Made by a program: the position numbers and the translations under genes | Assembly (NCBI GenBank): GCA_900547225.1 | Contig: URFW01000004.1 | Span: forward strand, 62,001 to 126,000 | Source of the DNA: an uncultured Mycoplasmatota bacterium | Lineage (GTDB): Bacteria > Bacillota_I > Bacilli_A > RF39 > UBA660 | Length of the DNA: 64,000 nt | Direction of reading: 5' to 3' | Shown here: one piece after another, positions 36,388 through 44,747 of the stretch | Layout: each line of letters opens with the position of its first letter | Numbering within the stretch: the stretch's first letter is position 1 | Notes under the pieces: generated by a model | Databases searched by the model: none | What the model saw: the letters and a program-made list of their open reading frames with translations, nothing else | What the model was told of the DNA's origin: nothing

Positions 36388-37407
36388 ATGAGATTTACAA
36401 ATGAAGTTGTAAAAAAAGAATTTAGTAAAATTAAAAATTATTTATGGATAGGTGTGCTACTAATTATTTTATCCTTTGTATTTTTATCACTAGGAGATAA
36501 AAGAGATAGTATGGATAAAAAGGATGCATTAAATATGCATAACTTAATAGTGGATAATCTAAAAGCTAAAACTGGTAAAACGGGGTTTATAAACGCAAAT
36601 AACATACCATATAAATTCGCAGTATATAAAGATACAACAGATGCATATTACTTTGTTACTGATGATAAGTATATATACGTTGTTTATATGGATAGTGATA
36701 CATTTAATAGTCTTAATAATAAAAAAATAGAGAAAAAAGCAAAGAAGATAATTGGAATAACAAAAGAAACGCCAGATGATATTAAAAAACTTGCTGTTTC
36801 ATCATATAACGAAATAGTAGGTAATCAGAACAAAATAACAATTGATGACTATGATGATTACTTTGGAAGTATTTATCTAGATATGACAAGTAGTAATAGT
36901 GGTTTTTATTATCTAATGTTTATAGCGTTTTTACTTGTAGGTTTTATTTTGCTAATTATTTATGTAGCATCTAATAGCAAATTTAAAAAGGGAATAAAAA
37001 AACTATCAGATGAAGAATTAAAAAAAATAGATGATGAACTAAACAGCAAAGATTCATTTTATTATGAGAATGCTCACTTAGTTTTAACTAAAAACTACGT
37101 TGTTAATTTAGGAACCTCTTTTTCTATAATTAAATATAGTGATATAATCTGGCTTTATCCTTATGTTTTGCATGCGAGAGGTATTAAATCTTCCGAGTCA
37201 ATAATTGCAGTTACAAACGATGCGAAAAGACATAGTATTGCAAATATAAGTATGATTACAAAGGCAAAAAAGGAAGCATTTAACGAAATATTTGACACCA
37301 TTGCATCTAGAAATCCTGATATGTTGGTAGGATATAACAGAGATACTTGTGATAGGGCAAATGTTTTAATAAAAGAAATTAAACAAAAGAAGAAAAATAG
37401 TAAATAG
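36388..37407 (+). CDS. Two-helix membrane protein of unknown function
   Basis: 339 residues. A first transmembrane helix at about 17-35, an outside domain of ~140 residues, a second helix at about 175-197, then a cytoplasmic domain with a PH-like pattern (LVLTKNYVVNLG, FSIIKYSDIIWLYPY, SSESIIAVTNDAKRHSIA). That pattern resembles membrane-linked PH/YcxB-type domains, but I cannot name the family with confidence. GAGGAG supports this ATG; an in-frame GTG lies nine bases upstream. A hairpin terminator follows. Confidence 0.6.
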   Translation: MRFTNEVVKKEFSKIKNYLWIGVLLIILSFVFLSLGDKRDSMDKKDALNMHNLIVDNLKAKTGKTGFINANNIPYKFAVYKDTTDAYYFVTDDKYIYVVYMDSDTFNSLNNKKIEKKAKKIIGITKETPDDIKKLAVSSYNEIVGNQNKITIDDYDDYFGSIYLDMTSSNSGFYYLMFIAFLLVGFILLIIYVASNSKFKKGIKKLSDEELKKIDDELNSKDSFYYENAHLVLTKNYVVNLGTSFSIIKYSDIIWLYPYVLHARGIKSSESIIAVTNDAKRHSIANISMITKAKKEAFNEIFDTIASRNPDMLVGYNRDTCDRANVLIKEIKQKKKNSK

Positions 37408-37446
37408 GCTGTAAAGAAATATATGTATTTCTTTATAGCTCTTTTA
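37408..37446 (+). terminator. Terminator after the two-helix membrane protein
   Basis: GCTGTAAAGAAATA/TATTTCTTTATAGC is a 14-bp stem with one G-U pair, then TTTT. Confidence 0.8.
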
Positions 37447-37490
37447 TTATGAAAAACAGTTATGCTATAATTAAGTAGTTGGTGGGTCAT

Positions 37491-38003
37491 ATGAATTTAA
37501 TAATTAATTATATAGCAAAAATGTTTAAACATTCTTTTTTATTTACGTGTTTCTATATTATTCTTAGATTTATAATTATTAGAAGAAATAAAAAGATAAA
37601 CGTCAAAAGAGAAGTATTATTATATGTATTCTTTTTATTTTTATTAGGACTTTATACGGTTGCTATAACAGGAGACTTTAACATAAAAAACGTACGCATA
37701 GATGAAATTAATATAATTCCATTCAAAATAGTAAAAGATATTTATATATCTCATAATTTAAATTACTTTCTAATAAGTTTTTTAGGTAATATATTTATAT
37801 TTATTCCAGTTGGACTCTTAGTTTCTTTGATATGGAATATGAAAGATAAAAATGTTATTTTAATAGGCTTTTTAATATCTTTATCTATCGAATTAACTCA
37901 ACTTTTTCTTAAAAGAACAACTGATATAGATGATTTAATATTAAATACTTTAGGAGTTATAATAGGTCTTTTAATAAGTAAACAAATAAAAAATAAGAGG
38001 TAG
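37491..38003 (+). CDS. VanZ-family membrane protein
   Basis: 170 residues with about four to five transmembrane helices. The central FLGNIFIFIPVGLLVSLIW and the C-terminal SLSIELTQLFLKRTTDIDDLILNTLGVIIGLLI are diagnostic of VanZ-like proteins, with the conserved E, Q, R and D-x-D-D residues in place. VanZ confers low-level teicoplanin resistance in enterococci; most homologues have no known role. GGTGGG precedes the ATG. The next gene starts 3 bp after its stop codon. Confidence 0.88.
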   Translation: MNLIINYIAKMFKHSFLFTCFYIILRFIIIRRNKKINVKREVLLYVFFLFLLGLYTVAITGDFNIKNVRIDEINIIPFKIVKDIYISHNLNYFLISFLGNIFIFIPVGLLVSLIWNMKDKNVILIGFLISLSIELTQLFLKRTTDIDDLILNTLGVIIGLLISKQIKNKR

Positions 38004-38006
38004 TAT

Positions 38007-38645
38007 ATGAAAAAGTGGTATAAGAATTATTTGAATAAGAAACCTTCATTTGACAAAGAAAGATGGATTGGAATATTTTGTCTTATTTTTACAATATCTG
38101 GTGTGTTTGGATTTTTATATGAGTTTATATTTTATTATTTTAATGGAGGTATGGTAAAGTTTTACTGGCGTGGTGGAAACTTCTTGCCTTGGATAAACAT
38201 ATATGCAATAGGTGCAGGATTAATTTATTTTTTAACCTTTAAACTAAGAAAAAAACCTTATTTAGTATTTTTAATAAGTATGATATCAACTGGAATACTA
38301 GAGTTTTTCTCAGGTTATTTTATGGATATTATTAGGGGTGGTAACAGATGCTGGGACTATAATAACGAAATATTAAATTTTGGTAATATCGGTGGCTTCG
38401 TGTGCTTAAGAAGCGTTTTGGTATTTGGACTTTCAAGCCTTCTTTTAATGTACGTGGTGATACCATTTTGTTTTTATTTAGCTAAAAAAAGTAATAAGAA
38501 AACGTTTTTGATAATTAGCGTAAGCTTATTTTCCATAATTATGATAGATGAGGTATATAATCTTTTAATATCAAGAATATTTAATTTACCAAGAGCATAT
38601 GGCACGTATAAAAAATTAGGATTTAACTTTGTTAAATTTAAATAA
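38007..38645 (+). CDS. Putative ABC-transporter type IV membrane protein (CmpB-like, PF06541)
   Basis: 212 residues with about five helices. GVFGFLYEFIFYYFNGG, FLPWINIYAIGAGLIYFL, GILEFFSGYFMDII and the W-D-Y motif (RCWDYNNEILNFGNIGGFVCLRSVLVFG) match the PF06541 family. Despite the family name, no ATPase partner is known and the function is unclear. It is tightly linked to the VanZ gene and followed by a terminator. Confidence 0.8.
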   Translation: MKKWYKNYLNKKPSFDKERWIGIFCLIFTISGVFGFLYEFIFYYFNGGMVKFYWRGGNFLPWINIYAIGAGLIYFLTFKLRKKPYLVFLISMISTGILEFFSGYFMDIIRGGNRCWDYNNEILNFGNIGGFVCLRSVLVFGLSSLLLMYVVIPFCFYLAKKSNKKTFLIISVSLFSIIMIDEVYNLLISRIFNLPRAYGTYKKLGFNFVKFK

Positions 38646-38655
38646 GGAGCAATAA

Positions 38656-38680
38656 AAAAAGCAATCGCTTTTCTTTTTTT
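38656..38680 (+). terminator. Terminator of the VanZ operon
   Basis: AAAAGC/GCTTTT with a 4-nt loop, then C and seven T residues. Confidence 0.65.
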
Positions 38681-38731
38681 CTTACAAAATATTTAAAATG
38701 TTTAAACATATACTTATTACAGGTGATAGCT

Positions 38732-40639
38732 ATGAATAATAAGAAAGTTGACAATAAAATAAAAATATTCGTAATAGGTGTGTTCATAGTATTTATAGTT
38801 GTAATTTTAAAAGTATTCTATATTCAGGTGTTTGAATATGATAAGTTAAATAATTTAGCATCCGATTTGTGGAGTAGGAATCTTCCGTTAGAAGCAGACA
38901 GGGGAAAAATATACGATAGAAATGGTATAGTTCTTGCGGATAATATAACCACAACTTCACTTGTTTTGATACCTAATCAAATAAAAAATAAAGAAGAAGC
39001 AACTAAGAAATTAGCAGAAATCCTAAACGTATCATATAGTGATATGAAAAAGCACGTTTATAAAAACGCATCAATTGATAGGGTTCATCCTTTCGGAAGA
39101 AGATTAAATTATAAAGTTGCAGAAAAAATAGAAAAACTAAAGTATGATGGTGTTTATTTAGTAAGAGAATCAAAGAGAAACTATCCTTATGGTAAAGAAT
39201 TATCACATACATTAGGTTTTGTTGGAATAGATAATCAAGGCCTTTCTGGGATAGAGCTTCAGTATGATAAGTATTTAACCGGAAAGTACGGTGCTATTAA
39301 GTATTATTCTGATGCAAAAGGAAATAAGCTTGATTTATCTCAAGTTTACGAAGCGCCTCAAAACGGAGTTAACATAACGCTCACCATAAATCAAAAAATT
39401 CAAGAAAGCGTAGAAAGAGAACTTGATAACGTAGTTACAAAATATAATCCTGAAACAGCACTTGCAATAGCAATGGATCCAAATACAGGTGAAATACTTG
39501 CTATATCATCAAGACCAAACTTTGATGCTTCAAACTATAAAAATTATGATGCAGAAACTTTAAGTAGAAACCTTCCTATATGGGCAACTTATGAACCTGG
39601 TTCGACTTTTAAAATAATAACTTTATCTGCGGCTTTAAATGAAGGATTAGTTGATCTTGATAAAGATACATTTTATGACTCTGGAAGCGTAAAGGTAGCA
39701 AACGCTAAAATAAAGTGTTGGAAAGCGGGAGGACATGGTGCGCAGACATTTTTACAGGTTGTTGAAAATTCGTGCAATCCGGGATTTGTAGAACTTGGAA
39801 ACAGACTTGGCAAGGATAAACTTTTTTCATACATAGATAAGTTTGGTTTTGGTAAGAAAACTAACGTTGATTTAAACGGAGAAGCATCGGGTATTATCTT
39901 TAATTTAAACAAAGTAGGTCCAGTTGAACTTGCTACAACGGCATTTGGTCAAGGTGTATCAGTAACGCCAATCCAGCAAATCACGGCGGTTTCAGCAGCT
40001 ATAAATGGTGGGACGCTTTATAAACCATACATTGTAAAGAGCCTAAACGATCCAGAAACAAACTCCGTAATAAAAGAAAATACTCCTGTTAAGATAAGGA
40101 AAGTAATAAAAAAAGAGGCTTCTAAAAACGTAAGGAGAGCACTTGAGAGTGTTGTTGCAAATGGTAGCGGTAGAAATGCATACATTGAAGGATACCGAGT
40201 AGGAGGTAAAACAGGTACTGCACAAAAAGTAAAAGACGGGGCATATATGGTTGGAAATTATATATTATCTTTTATTGGCTTTTTACCAGCAGATGATCCT
40301 AAGATAGTAGTTTATGTTGCAATTAATAATCCTAAGAAAGTTGTTCAGTATGGTGGCGTTGTATCTGCTCCCGTTGCAAAACAAATATTAACTGATTCAA
40401 TTGAAGCACTTGGTATAAAAAGAAGGAAAACTACTTCTGAAAAGAAATATAACTGGGATGATAAAAAGTATTATACGGTAGAAAACGTTGTTGGAATGGA
40501 CGTAAAAGAAGCTGTCAAAACACTTTCTAAATATAATGTTACTTATAGTGGTAGTGGAAATAAAGTAATATCACAAAGCCCTAAAGCTAATACAAGGCTA
40601 GAAGAAGGTAGCACGGTAAGGTTGATGCTTGGTAATTGA
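38732..40639 (+). CDS. spoVD: Class B penicillin-binding protein, SpoVD-like
   Basis: 635 residues: one N-terminal transmembrane helix, dimerisation domain (EADRGKIYDRNGIVLAD), transpeptidase domain with GSTFK, SCNPG and GKTGTAQ, and a single C-terminal PASTA repeat. One PASTA repeat and the place before mraY match Bacillus SpoVD, which builds spore cortex, whereas the 19.7-kb paralogue with two repeats matches PbpB. A vegetative role cannot be excluded. GGTGAT supports the ATG at 38732. It ends with TGA. Confidence 0.88.
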   Translation: MNNKKVDNKIKIFVIGVFIVFIVVILKVFYIQVFEYDKLNNLASDLWSRNLPLEADRGKIYDRNGIVLADNITTTSLVLIPNQIKNKEEATKKLAEILNVSYSDMKKHVYKNASIDRVHPFGRRLNYKVAEKIEKLKYDGVYLVRESKRNYPYGKELSHTLGFVGIDNQGLSGIELQYDKYLTGKYGAIKYYSDAKGNKLDLSQVYEAPQNGVNITLTINQKIQESVERELDNVVTKYNPETALAIAMDPNTGEILAISSRPNFDASNYKNYDAETLSRNLPIWATYEPGSTFKIITLSAALNEGLVDLDKDTFYDSGSVKVANAKIKCWKAGGHGAQTFLQVVENSCNPGFVELGNRLGKDKLFSYIDKFGFGKKTNVDLNGEASGIIFNLNKVGPVELATTAFGQGVSVTPIQQITAVSAAINGGTLYKPYIVKSLNDPETNSVIKENTPVKIRKVIKKEASKNVRRALESVVANGSGRNAYIEGYRVGGKTGTAQKVKDGAYMVGNYILSFIGFLPADDPKIVVYVAINNPKKVVQYGGVVSAPVAKQILTDSIEALGIKRRKTTSEKKYNWDDKKYYTVENVVGMDVKEAVKTLSKYNVTYSGSGNKVISQSPKANTRLEEGSTVRLMLGN

Positions 40640-40691
40640 CAATTTAATAAAAAAGATTTAGACTACTTATACATGAAAAGAAAGGCGTATT

Positions 40692-41468
40692 ATGAAACTT
40701 AAAAATAAGAAACTATTATCTATTTTACTTGGTTTAGAAATGACTATTTCTTTTGCGGGATGTGAAGGCTTAAAAGATTATAATACCAGCCAAAATGACA
40801 CTACTTATCATACTAGTCAAAATAGTACTACCTATTCATCCACTAGCCAATATACAACTTACAAATCACCCGTTTCAGAGACTACCACAGAAGAAAAAGA
40901 AGAACCATTTATAGAAGACGAGGGTTATGTATGTGCACTTGCTAATCTTAATTTAAGAAAAGCACCCAATTTATCTTCTGAAGTTTTAGAAGTTATACCA
41001 AAATTTAGTAAATTAAGAAAAGAGAAGACCAATGGTACGTTTGATTACATATCATATGATGGTACTTATGGTTATGTTTCACATAAATACATAGAAAAAT
41101 TAACTAATCCGTACGTTGAAGTAGATATATCAGACCAAACTTTATGGTTATATGAAGATGGTGATGTAAAGTTAGAAGCAGACGTAGTAACTGGTAAAAA
41201 GGCTAAGTATGACACGCGCCTTGGATGTCATAAAATATACTCTAAAGAAAAAGGTAGATATTTAACCGGATCTAACTATAAGGTTTGGGTAGATTTTTGG
41301 ATGCCATTTGATAGGGGACAAGGACTTCATGATGCATCTTGGAGAAAAACGTTTAATAAAGATGATTATTTAAACGGAAGTCATGGATGTGTAAATATGA
41401 AGTATACTGATGCAGAAGAAGTTTATAACGAAGTAAGTGTTGGTACTAACGTTTTAGTACACGAATAA
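40692..41468 (+). CDS. Lipoprotein L,D-transpeptidase with SH3 domain
   Basis: 258 residues. The lipobox SFAGC lies near residue 24, followed by a Ser/Thr-rich low-complexity linker with repeats of TSQN. A bacterial SH3 domain (NLRKAPNLSSEVLEVIP) precedes the YkuD catalytic domain with HDASWR and the active-site SHGCVNM. It would form 3-3 cross-links or attach proteins to peptidoglycan outside the membrane. Its place inside the dcw region between spoVD and mraY is unusual. AAAGG precedes the ATG. Confidence 0.9.
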   Translation: MKLKNKKLLSILLGLEMTISFAGCEGLKDYNTSQNDTTYHTSQNSTTYSSTSQYTTYKSPVSETTTEEKEEPFIEDEGYVCALANLNLRKAPNLSSEVLEVIPKFSKLRKEKTNGTFDYISYDGTYGYVSHKYIEKLTNPYVEVDISDQTLWLYEDGDVKLEADVVTGKKAKYDTRLGCHKIYSKEKGRYLTGSNYKVWVDFWMPFDRGQGLHDASWRKTFNKDDYLNGSHGCVNMKYTDAEEVYNEVSVGTNVLVHE

Positions 41469-41562
41469 AAAATAGTAAAGTTTTAATCAAGTTGGTATAA
41501 AAAATGTGTAAAAAATAAAAATATATAGTATAATTAACTAGGTAAGAAGAGGTGAATAATAA

Positions 41563-42555
41563 ATGTTTGTTTTAACAAAATCTTTATTAGCACTTATGAT
41601 TGGTTTTATAATTTCTGTTATAATGGGTTATTTTATGATACCTTTGCTAAAGAAATTAAACGTAAGTCAAAGAATAAGTGTGTTTGTTGGACCTACTCAT
41701 AAAAAGAAAAATGGTATTCCAACGGTAGGTGGATTAATCTTTATAATTCCAACCTTTATAACGATTATGATAATGTATTTTACTAAGAAAATTAGTATTA
41801 ACAGTAATTTACTTATAGTCTTATTCGTATTTGTTGCGTACGCCTTATTAGGTTTTATTGATGATTTTATGAAGATAAGAAAAAAACAAAATGAAGGATT
41901 AACGGATGTTCAAAAACTACTTGGACAAGTAATAATAGCAGTTGTGTTTTTCTTTATTTACATGAAAAGTGGTTCTGAGCCATTACTTTGGTTTCATGCT
42001 TTTAATTTAAAAGTTAACGTTGGATGGTTATACGGCTTCTTTATATTATTTATGCTTGTTGCATCATCTAACGCAGTTAACATAACAGATGGCCTAGACG
42101 GACTTGCTGGTGGTTTATCTTTTATTGCAACACTTGTAATGGGAATTATAACTTGGTCAACAACTTGGCTTTTAGGGTATCAAGATATAGCTATTTTTTG
42201 CTTTATATTAGCAGGCGCTATACTAGGATTTTTAGTTTATAATGCGTATCCTGCAAAAGTGTTTATGGGAGATACTGGTTCCCTTGCAATAGGTGGTGTG
42301 TTAGCATCTGTTGCAATACTAACAAGACACGAACTTACATTTGCAGTAATAATGGGTGTGTTTGTAATTGAAACGTTAAGTGTTATCTTGCAAGTATTTT
42401 GGGTTTTAGTACTTAAGAAAAAATTGTTTTTAATGACACCACTTCATCATAATTTTGAAAAATTAGGATGGAAAGAACAAGACATTGTTAAGTTATTTTG
42501 GATCGTAGGTTTAATATTAGGAACTTTAGCAGTTGTTTATGGAGCTTGGTTATAA
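41563..42555 (+). CDS. mraY: Phospho-N-acetylmuramoyl-pentapeptide transferase
   Basis: MraY makes lipid I from UDP-MurNAc-pentapeptide and undecaprenyl phosphate at the inner membrane. Ten hydrophobic segments are visible in 330 residues. Key motifs: THKKKNGIPTVGG, FIDDFMKI (catalytic Asp pair), NITDGLDGLAGG, and FMGDTGSLAIGG, plus HHNFE near the end. AGAGGTGA lies before the ATG. It has its own terminator. Confidence 0.97.
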   Translation: MFVLTKSLLALMIGFIISVIMGYFMIPLLKKLNVSQRISVFVGPTHKKKNGIPTVGGLIFIIPTFITIMIMYFTKKISINSNLLIVLFVFVAYALLGFIDDFMKIRKKQNEGLTDVQKLLGQVIIAVVFFFIYMKSGSEPLLWFHAFNLKVNVGWLYGFFILFMLVASSNAVNITDGLDGLAGGLSFIATLVMGIITWSTTWLLGYQDIAIFCFILAGAILGFLVYNAYPAKVFMGDTGSLAIGGVLASVAILTRHELTFAVIMGVFVIETLSVILQVFWVLVLKKKLFLMTPLHHNFEKLGWKEQDIVKLFWIVGLILGTLAVVYGAWL

Positions 42556-42566
42556 GCTTCTTTTTC
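42541..42566 (+). terminator. Terminator of mraY
   Basis: AGCTT/AAGCT stem overlapping the last codons of mraY, followed by a T run. Confidence 0.65.
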
Positions 42567-42647
42567 TTTACATTAGATTTGAAAGTATTTGAAATATTTA
42601 GATTTATTTGTTAATATTAATATGCTAAAGATAGGAGATAAATAATT

Positions 42648-43163
42648 TTGAAAGAATTAATATTAAACGAAGATAAATTAAAATATAAAGAAATAGATGA
42701 TTACGTAACAAGGGTAAAAGCGATTATGGTAAATGATCAAAAAGAACTTCTTTTAGGTTTTTCATACAATGATTATCAGTTCCCCGGTGGTCACTTAGAA
42801 AAAGATGAAGAACCAGTTAAAGGACTTATAAGAGAGTTAAAAGAAGAAACTGGAATAGATATAGAAAAAGAAGAGTTAGAACCATTTATGATGATTAAGC
42901 ACTTATCTAAAAATTATTCTAACAAAGGTAAAAACAGATGTAACGTGATTTTATATTATATTTGTACTACGAATAAAAAGCCAGATTTGTCAAAAACAAA
43001 CTATACTGCGTACGAAGAAAAAGGTGACTTTAAATTAGTTTATGTTCCTTTAGAAAAGGCAGAAGAAACGCTAATAGACCAGGCAAATAAATGCCCATCA
43101 TTTAGACCAATAGCATATGAAATGTTAGGTGTGTTAACAGAGTATATTAAGGAGAACTTGTAG
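42648..43163 (+). CDS. NUDIX hydrolase
   Basis: 171 residues with a complete Nudix box: GGHLEKDEEPVKGLIRELKEETGI fits Gx5Ex7REUxEExGU. It hydrolyses a nucleoside diphosphate linked to another group; the substrate cannot be predicted. It starts with TTG preceded by ATAGGAGAT. Its position in the dcw cluster between mraY and ftsW is unusual and may be an insertion. Confidence 0.9.
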   Translation: MKELILNEDKLKYKEIDDYVTRVKAIMVNDQKELLLGFSYNDYQFPGGHLEKDEEPVKGLIRELKEETGIDIEKEELEPFMMIKHLSKNYSNKGKNRCNVILYYICTTNKKPDLSKTNYTAYEEKGDFKLVYVPLEKAEETLIDQANKCPSFRPIAYEMLGVLTEYIKENL

Positions 43164-43174
43164 TTCTTTTTTTC
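43153..43174 (+). terminator. Terminator of the NUDIX gene
   Basis: AGAACT/AGTTCT with a short loop, then seven T residues; overlaps the stop codon. Confidence 0.7.
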
Positions 43175-43215
43175 TTTTCATAAAATAAACTTAAGTAGAA
43201 AGGTGATGCCTACTT

Positions 43216-44307
43216 ATGAAAAGAAAACTAGATATTCCACTTATAATTACCGTATTTTTAATATGCATATATGGGATAGTTATGATATATTCTGCTTCAA
43301 GTGTATGGGCAGAGTATAAATTTAATGATAAGTTTCATTATGTGTTAATGCAAAGTATATTTTTTATAATTGGAATAATCTTGATGATAATAGTAAGTAA
43401 AGTACCATATAAATATTACCTTAAAAAATCAAACATGATATTATTTATTTGTTTTATATTACTTATTCTTGTTTTGGTGCCAGGAATCGGAAGTGTAAGA
43501 AATGGTTCTAGAAGCTGGTTTGGAGTTGCAGGTCTTGGTATTCAGCCTAGTGAATTTATGAAGCTTGCTTTAATCATTTTTACTAGTAAATACATATATA
43601 ATAATCCAAAAGACATGAGAAGCGTAAAGAAAGGTGCTTTTCCTATTTTAATAGTTACGATGTTATCTTTCTTTTTAATTATGCTTCAGCCAGACTTTGG
43701 AACGGGAACTATTCTTGTAATGACAATTGTTGCAATGCTTTTTATATCAGGCGTAGATTTTTCATTTTTTATTAAAATTGGAATGCTTGGTATGGTAGGG
43801 GTGTGCGTTCTTATTGTAATTGCACCTTATAGAATGGAGAGGATAGTATCGTTTCTAAATCCTTGGAGTGACCCTTTAGGAACTGGTTTTCAGGCAATTC
43901 AGTCTTTGTATGCAATAGGTCCAGGCGGATTATTTGGAATGGGATTTGGCAATTCCATCCAAAAACATTTTTATCTTCCAGAACCACAAACGGATTTTAT
44001 ATTTTCAGTAATATCAGAAGAGCTTGGGATAATTGGAATTATTTCGGTTTCGTTTTTGTTTTTAGTAATAATATTAAGAAGTATAAAAATATCGATTAAA
44101 GCTCCGGATAATTTTGCGAAGTTTTTAACATTTGGAATTATATTTCAGCTTTCTTTTCAAACCCTTTTAAATTTAGCAGTTGTAGTAGGTCTTGTTCCCG
44201 TAACAGGAGTTACGCTTCCGTTTTTTTCGTATGGAGGAAGTAGTCTTATTATTACACTTATATCAATTGGAATAATACTAAACATATCAAGATATAGAGA
44301 AAATTAG
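43216..44307 (+). CDS. ftsW: SEDS-family peptidoglycan glycosyltransferase (FtsW/SpoVE)
   Basis: A 363-residue ten-helix SEDS protein that polymerises lipid II. Motifs: MIYSASSVWAEYK, NGSRSWFGVAGLGIQPSEFMKLALIIF, MLQPDFGTG (catalytic Asp), SLYAIGPGGLFGMGFG, LPEPQTDFIFSVISEELG, and PFFSYGGSSLI. Its place before murG is that of Bacillus spoVE, so with the SpoVD-like PBP upstream it may serve cortex synthesis as well as, or instead of, division. AGGTGATG precedes the start. No terminator follows before the ncRNA promoter. Confidence 0.93.
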   Translation: MKRKLDIPLIITVFLICIYGIVMIYSASSVWAEYKFNDKFHYVLMQSIFFIIGIILMIIVSKVPYKYYLKKSNMILFICFILLILVLVPGIGSVRNGSRSWFGVAGLGIQPSEFMKLALIIFTSKYIYNNPKDMRSVKKGAFPILIVTMLSFFLIMLQPDFGTGTILVMTIVAMLFISGVDFSFFIKIGMLGMVGVCVLIVIAPYRMERIVSFLNPWSDPLGTGFQAIQSLYAIGPGGLFGMGFGNSIQKHFYLPEPQTDFIFSVISEELGIIGIISVSFLFLVIILRSIKISIKAPDNFAKFLTFGIIFQLSFQTLLNLAVVVGLVPVTGVTLPFFSYGGSSLIITLISIGIILNISRYREN

Positions 44308-44325
44308 AAAAAAGTAAAAAAACGC

Positions 44326-44355
44326 TTGACAAAAACCATATAACTAGTGTATAAT
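44326..44355 (+). promoter_or_regulatory. Consensus sigma-A promoter of the unidentified RNA
   Basis: TTGACA at 44326-44331 and TATAAT at 44350-44355 with an 18-bp spacer, both exact consensus. It is among the strongest promoters in the window and has no protein-coding gene behind it. Confidence 0.85.
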
Positions 44356-44361
44356 TAAACC

Positions 44362-44677
44362 ATCCTAGAGGTACTATGAAGTTATTATTCATCAAAAAGG
44401 TGTTCTGTTTAAAGGGACATCTTAATGATGAACGATTAATAATTTTTATAGTCTATCTTGAGTTTGTTAAGATAGTGAAAATGGCTAAATTAAGCTAATC
44501 TTATTTAACTCTAGGACTTACAATTGTAAATGAGAAAGAAAACTCATTGGAATAAGATACTACATTAAATACTGATAATATTTAAAAATGAATTTGGGGT
44601 TTGCTTGAATTCAGAGTGGTTTTTCATTTCAAAACTAAAAAGATAATGGTTTTATCAGAGCCGTTATCTTTTTTTGT
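44362..44677 (+). ncRNA. Unidentified structured RNA (about 315 nt)
   Basis: A perfect promoter and an intrinsic terminator bound a ~315-nt stretch without a plausible reading frame. Predicted elements: a long-range stem CCTAGAG (44364-44370) with CTCTAGG (44509-44515); inside it a ~10-bp hairpin (AAGGTGTTCT with GGGACATCTT) and CTATCTT/AAGATAG (44453-44475); then AATGAG/CTCATT (44529-44548); and the terminator stem AGATAATGG/CCGTTATCT with T run (44640-44677). I tested it by eye against tmRNA, RNase P, SRP, T-box and common riboswitches and found no match; 6S RNA could not be ruled out. It may be a free-standing small RNA or a leader that attenuates murG. Confidence 0.65.
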
Positions 44678-44747
44678 TTACAAATACCATTCTTTTTAAT
44701 TTATTAAACTCATATAATTATGATATAATGAATAGTAGGTGAAGAAT

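Noticed and set aside
44362..44520. Resemblance of the RNA's first domain to a lysine riboswitch (AGAGGT after the closing stem)
   Set aside because: The conserved 3' GGAGAGCT strand and the internal conserved blocks are missing, and murG has no link to lysine sensing. Kept as unassigned RNA.
44362..44677. tmRNA, RNase P or SRP RNA
   Set aside because: No tRNA-like ends or tag frame, no GAGGAAAGTCC core, and no SRP Alu/S-domain motif.
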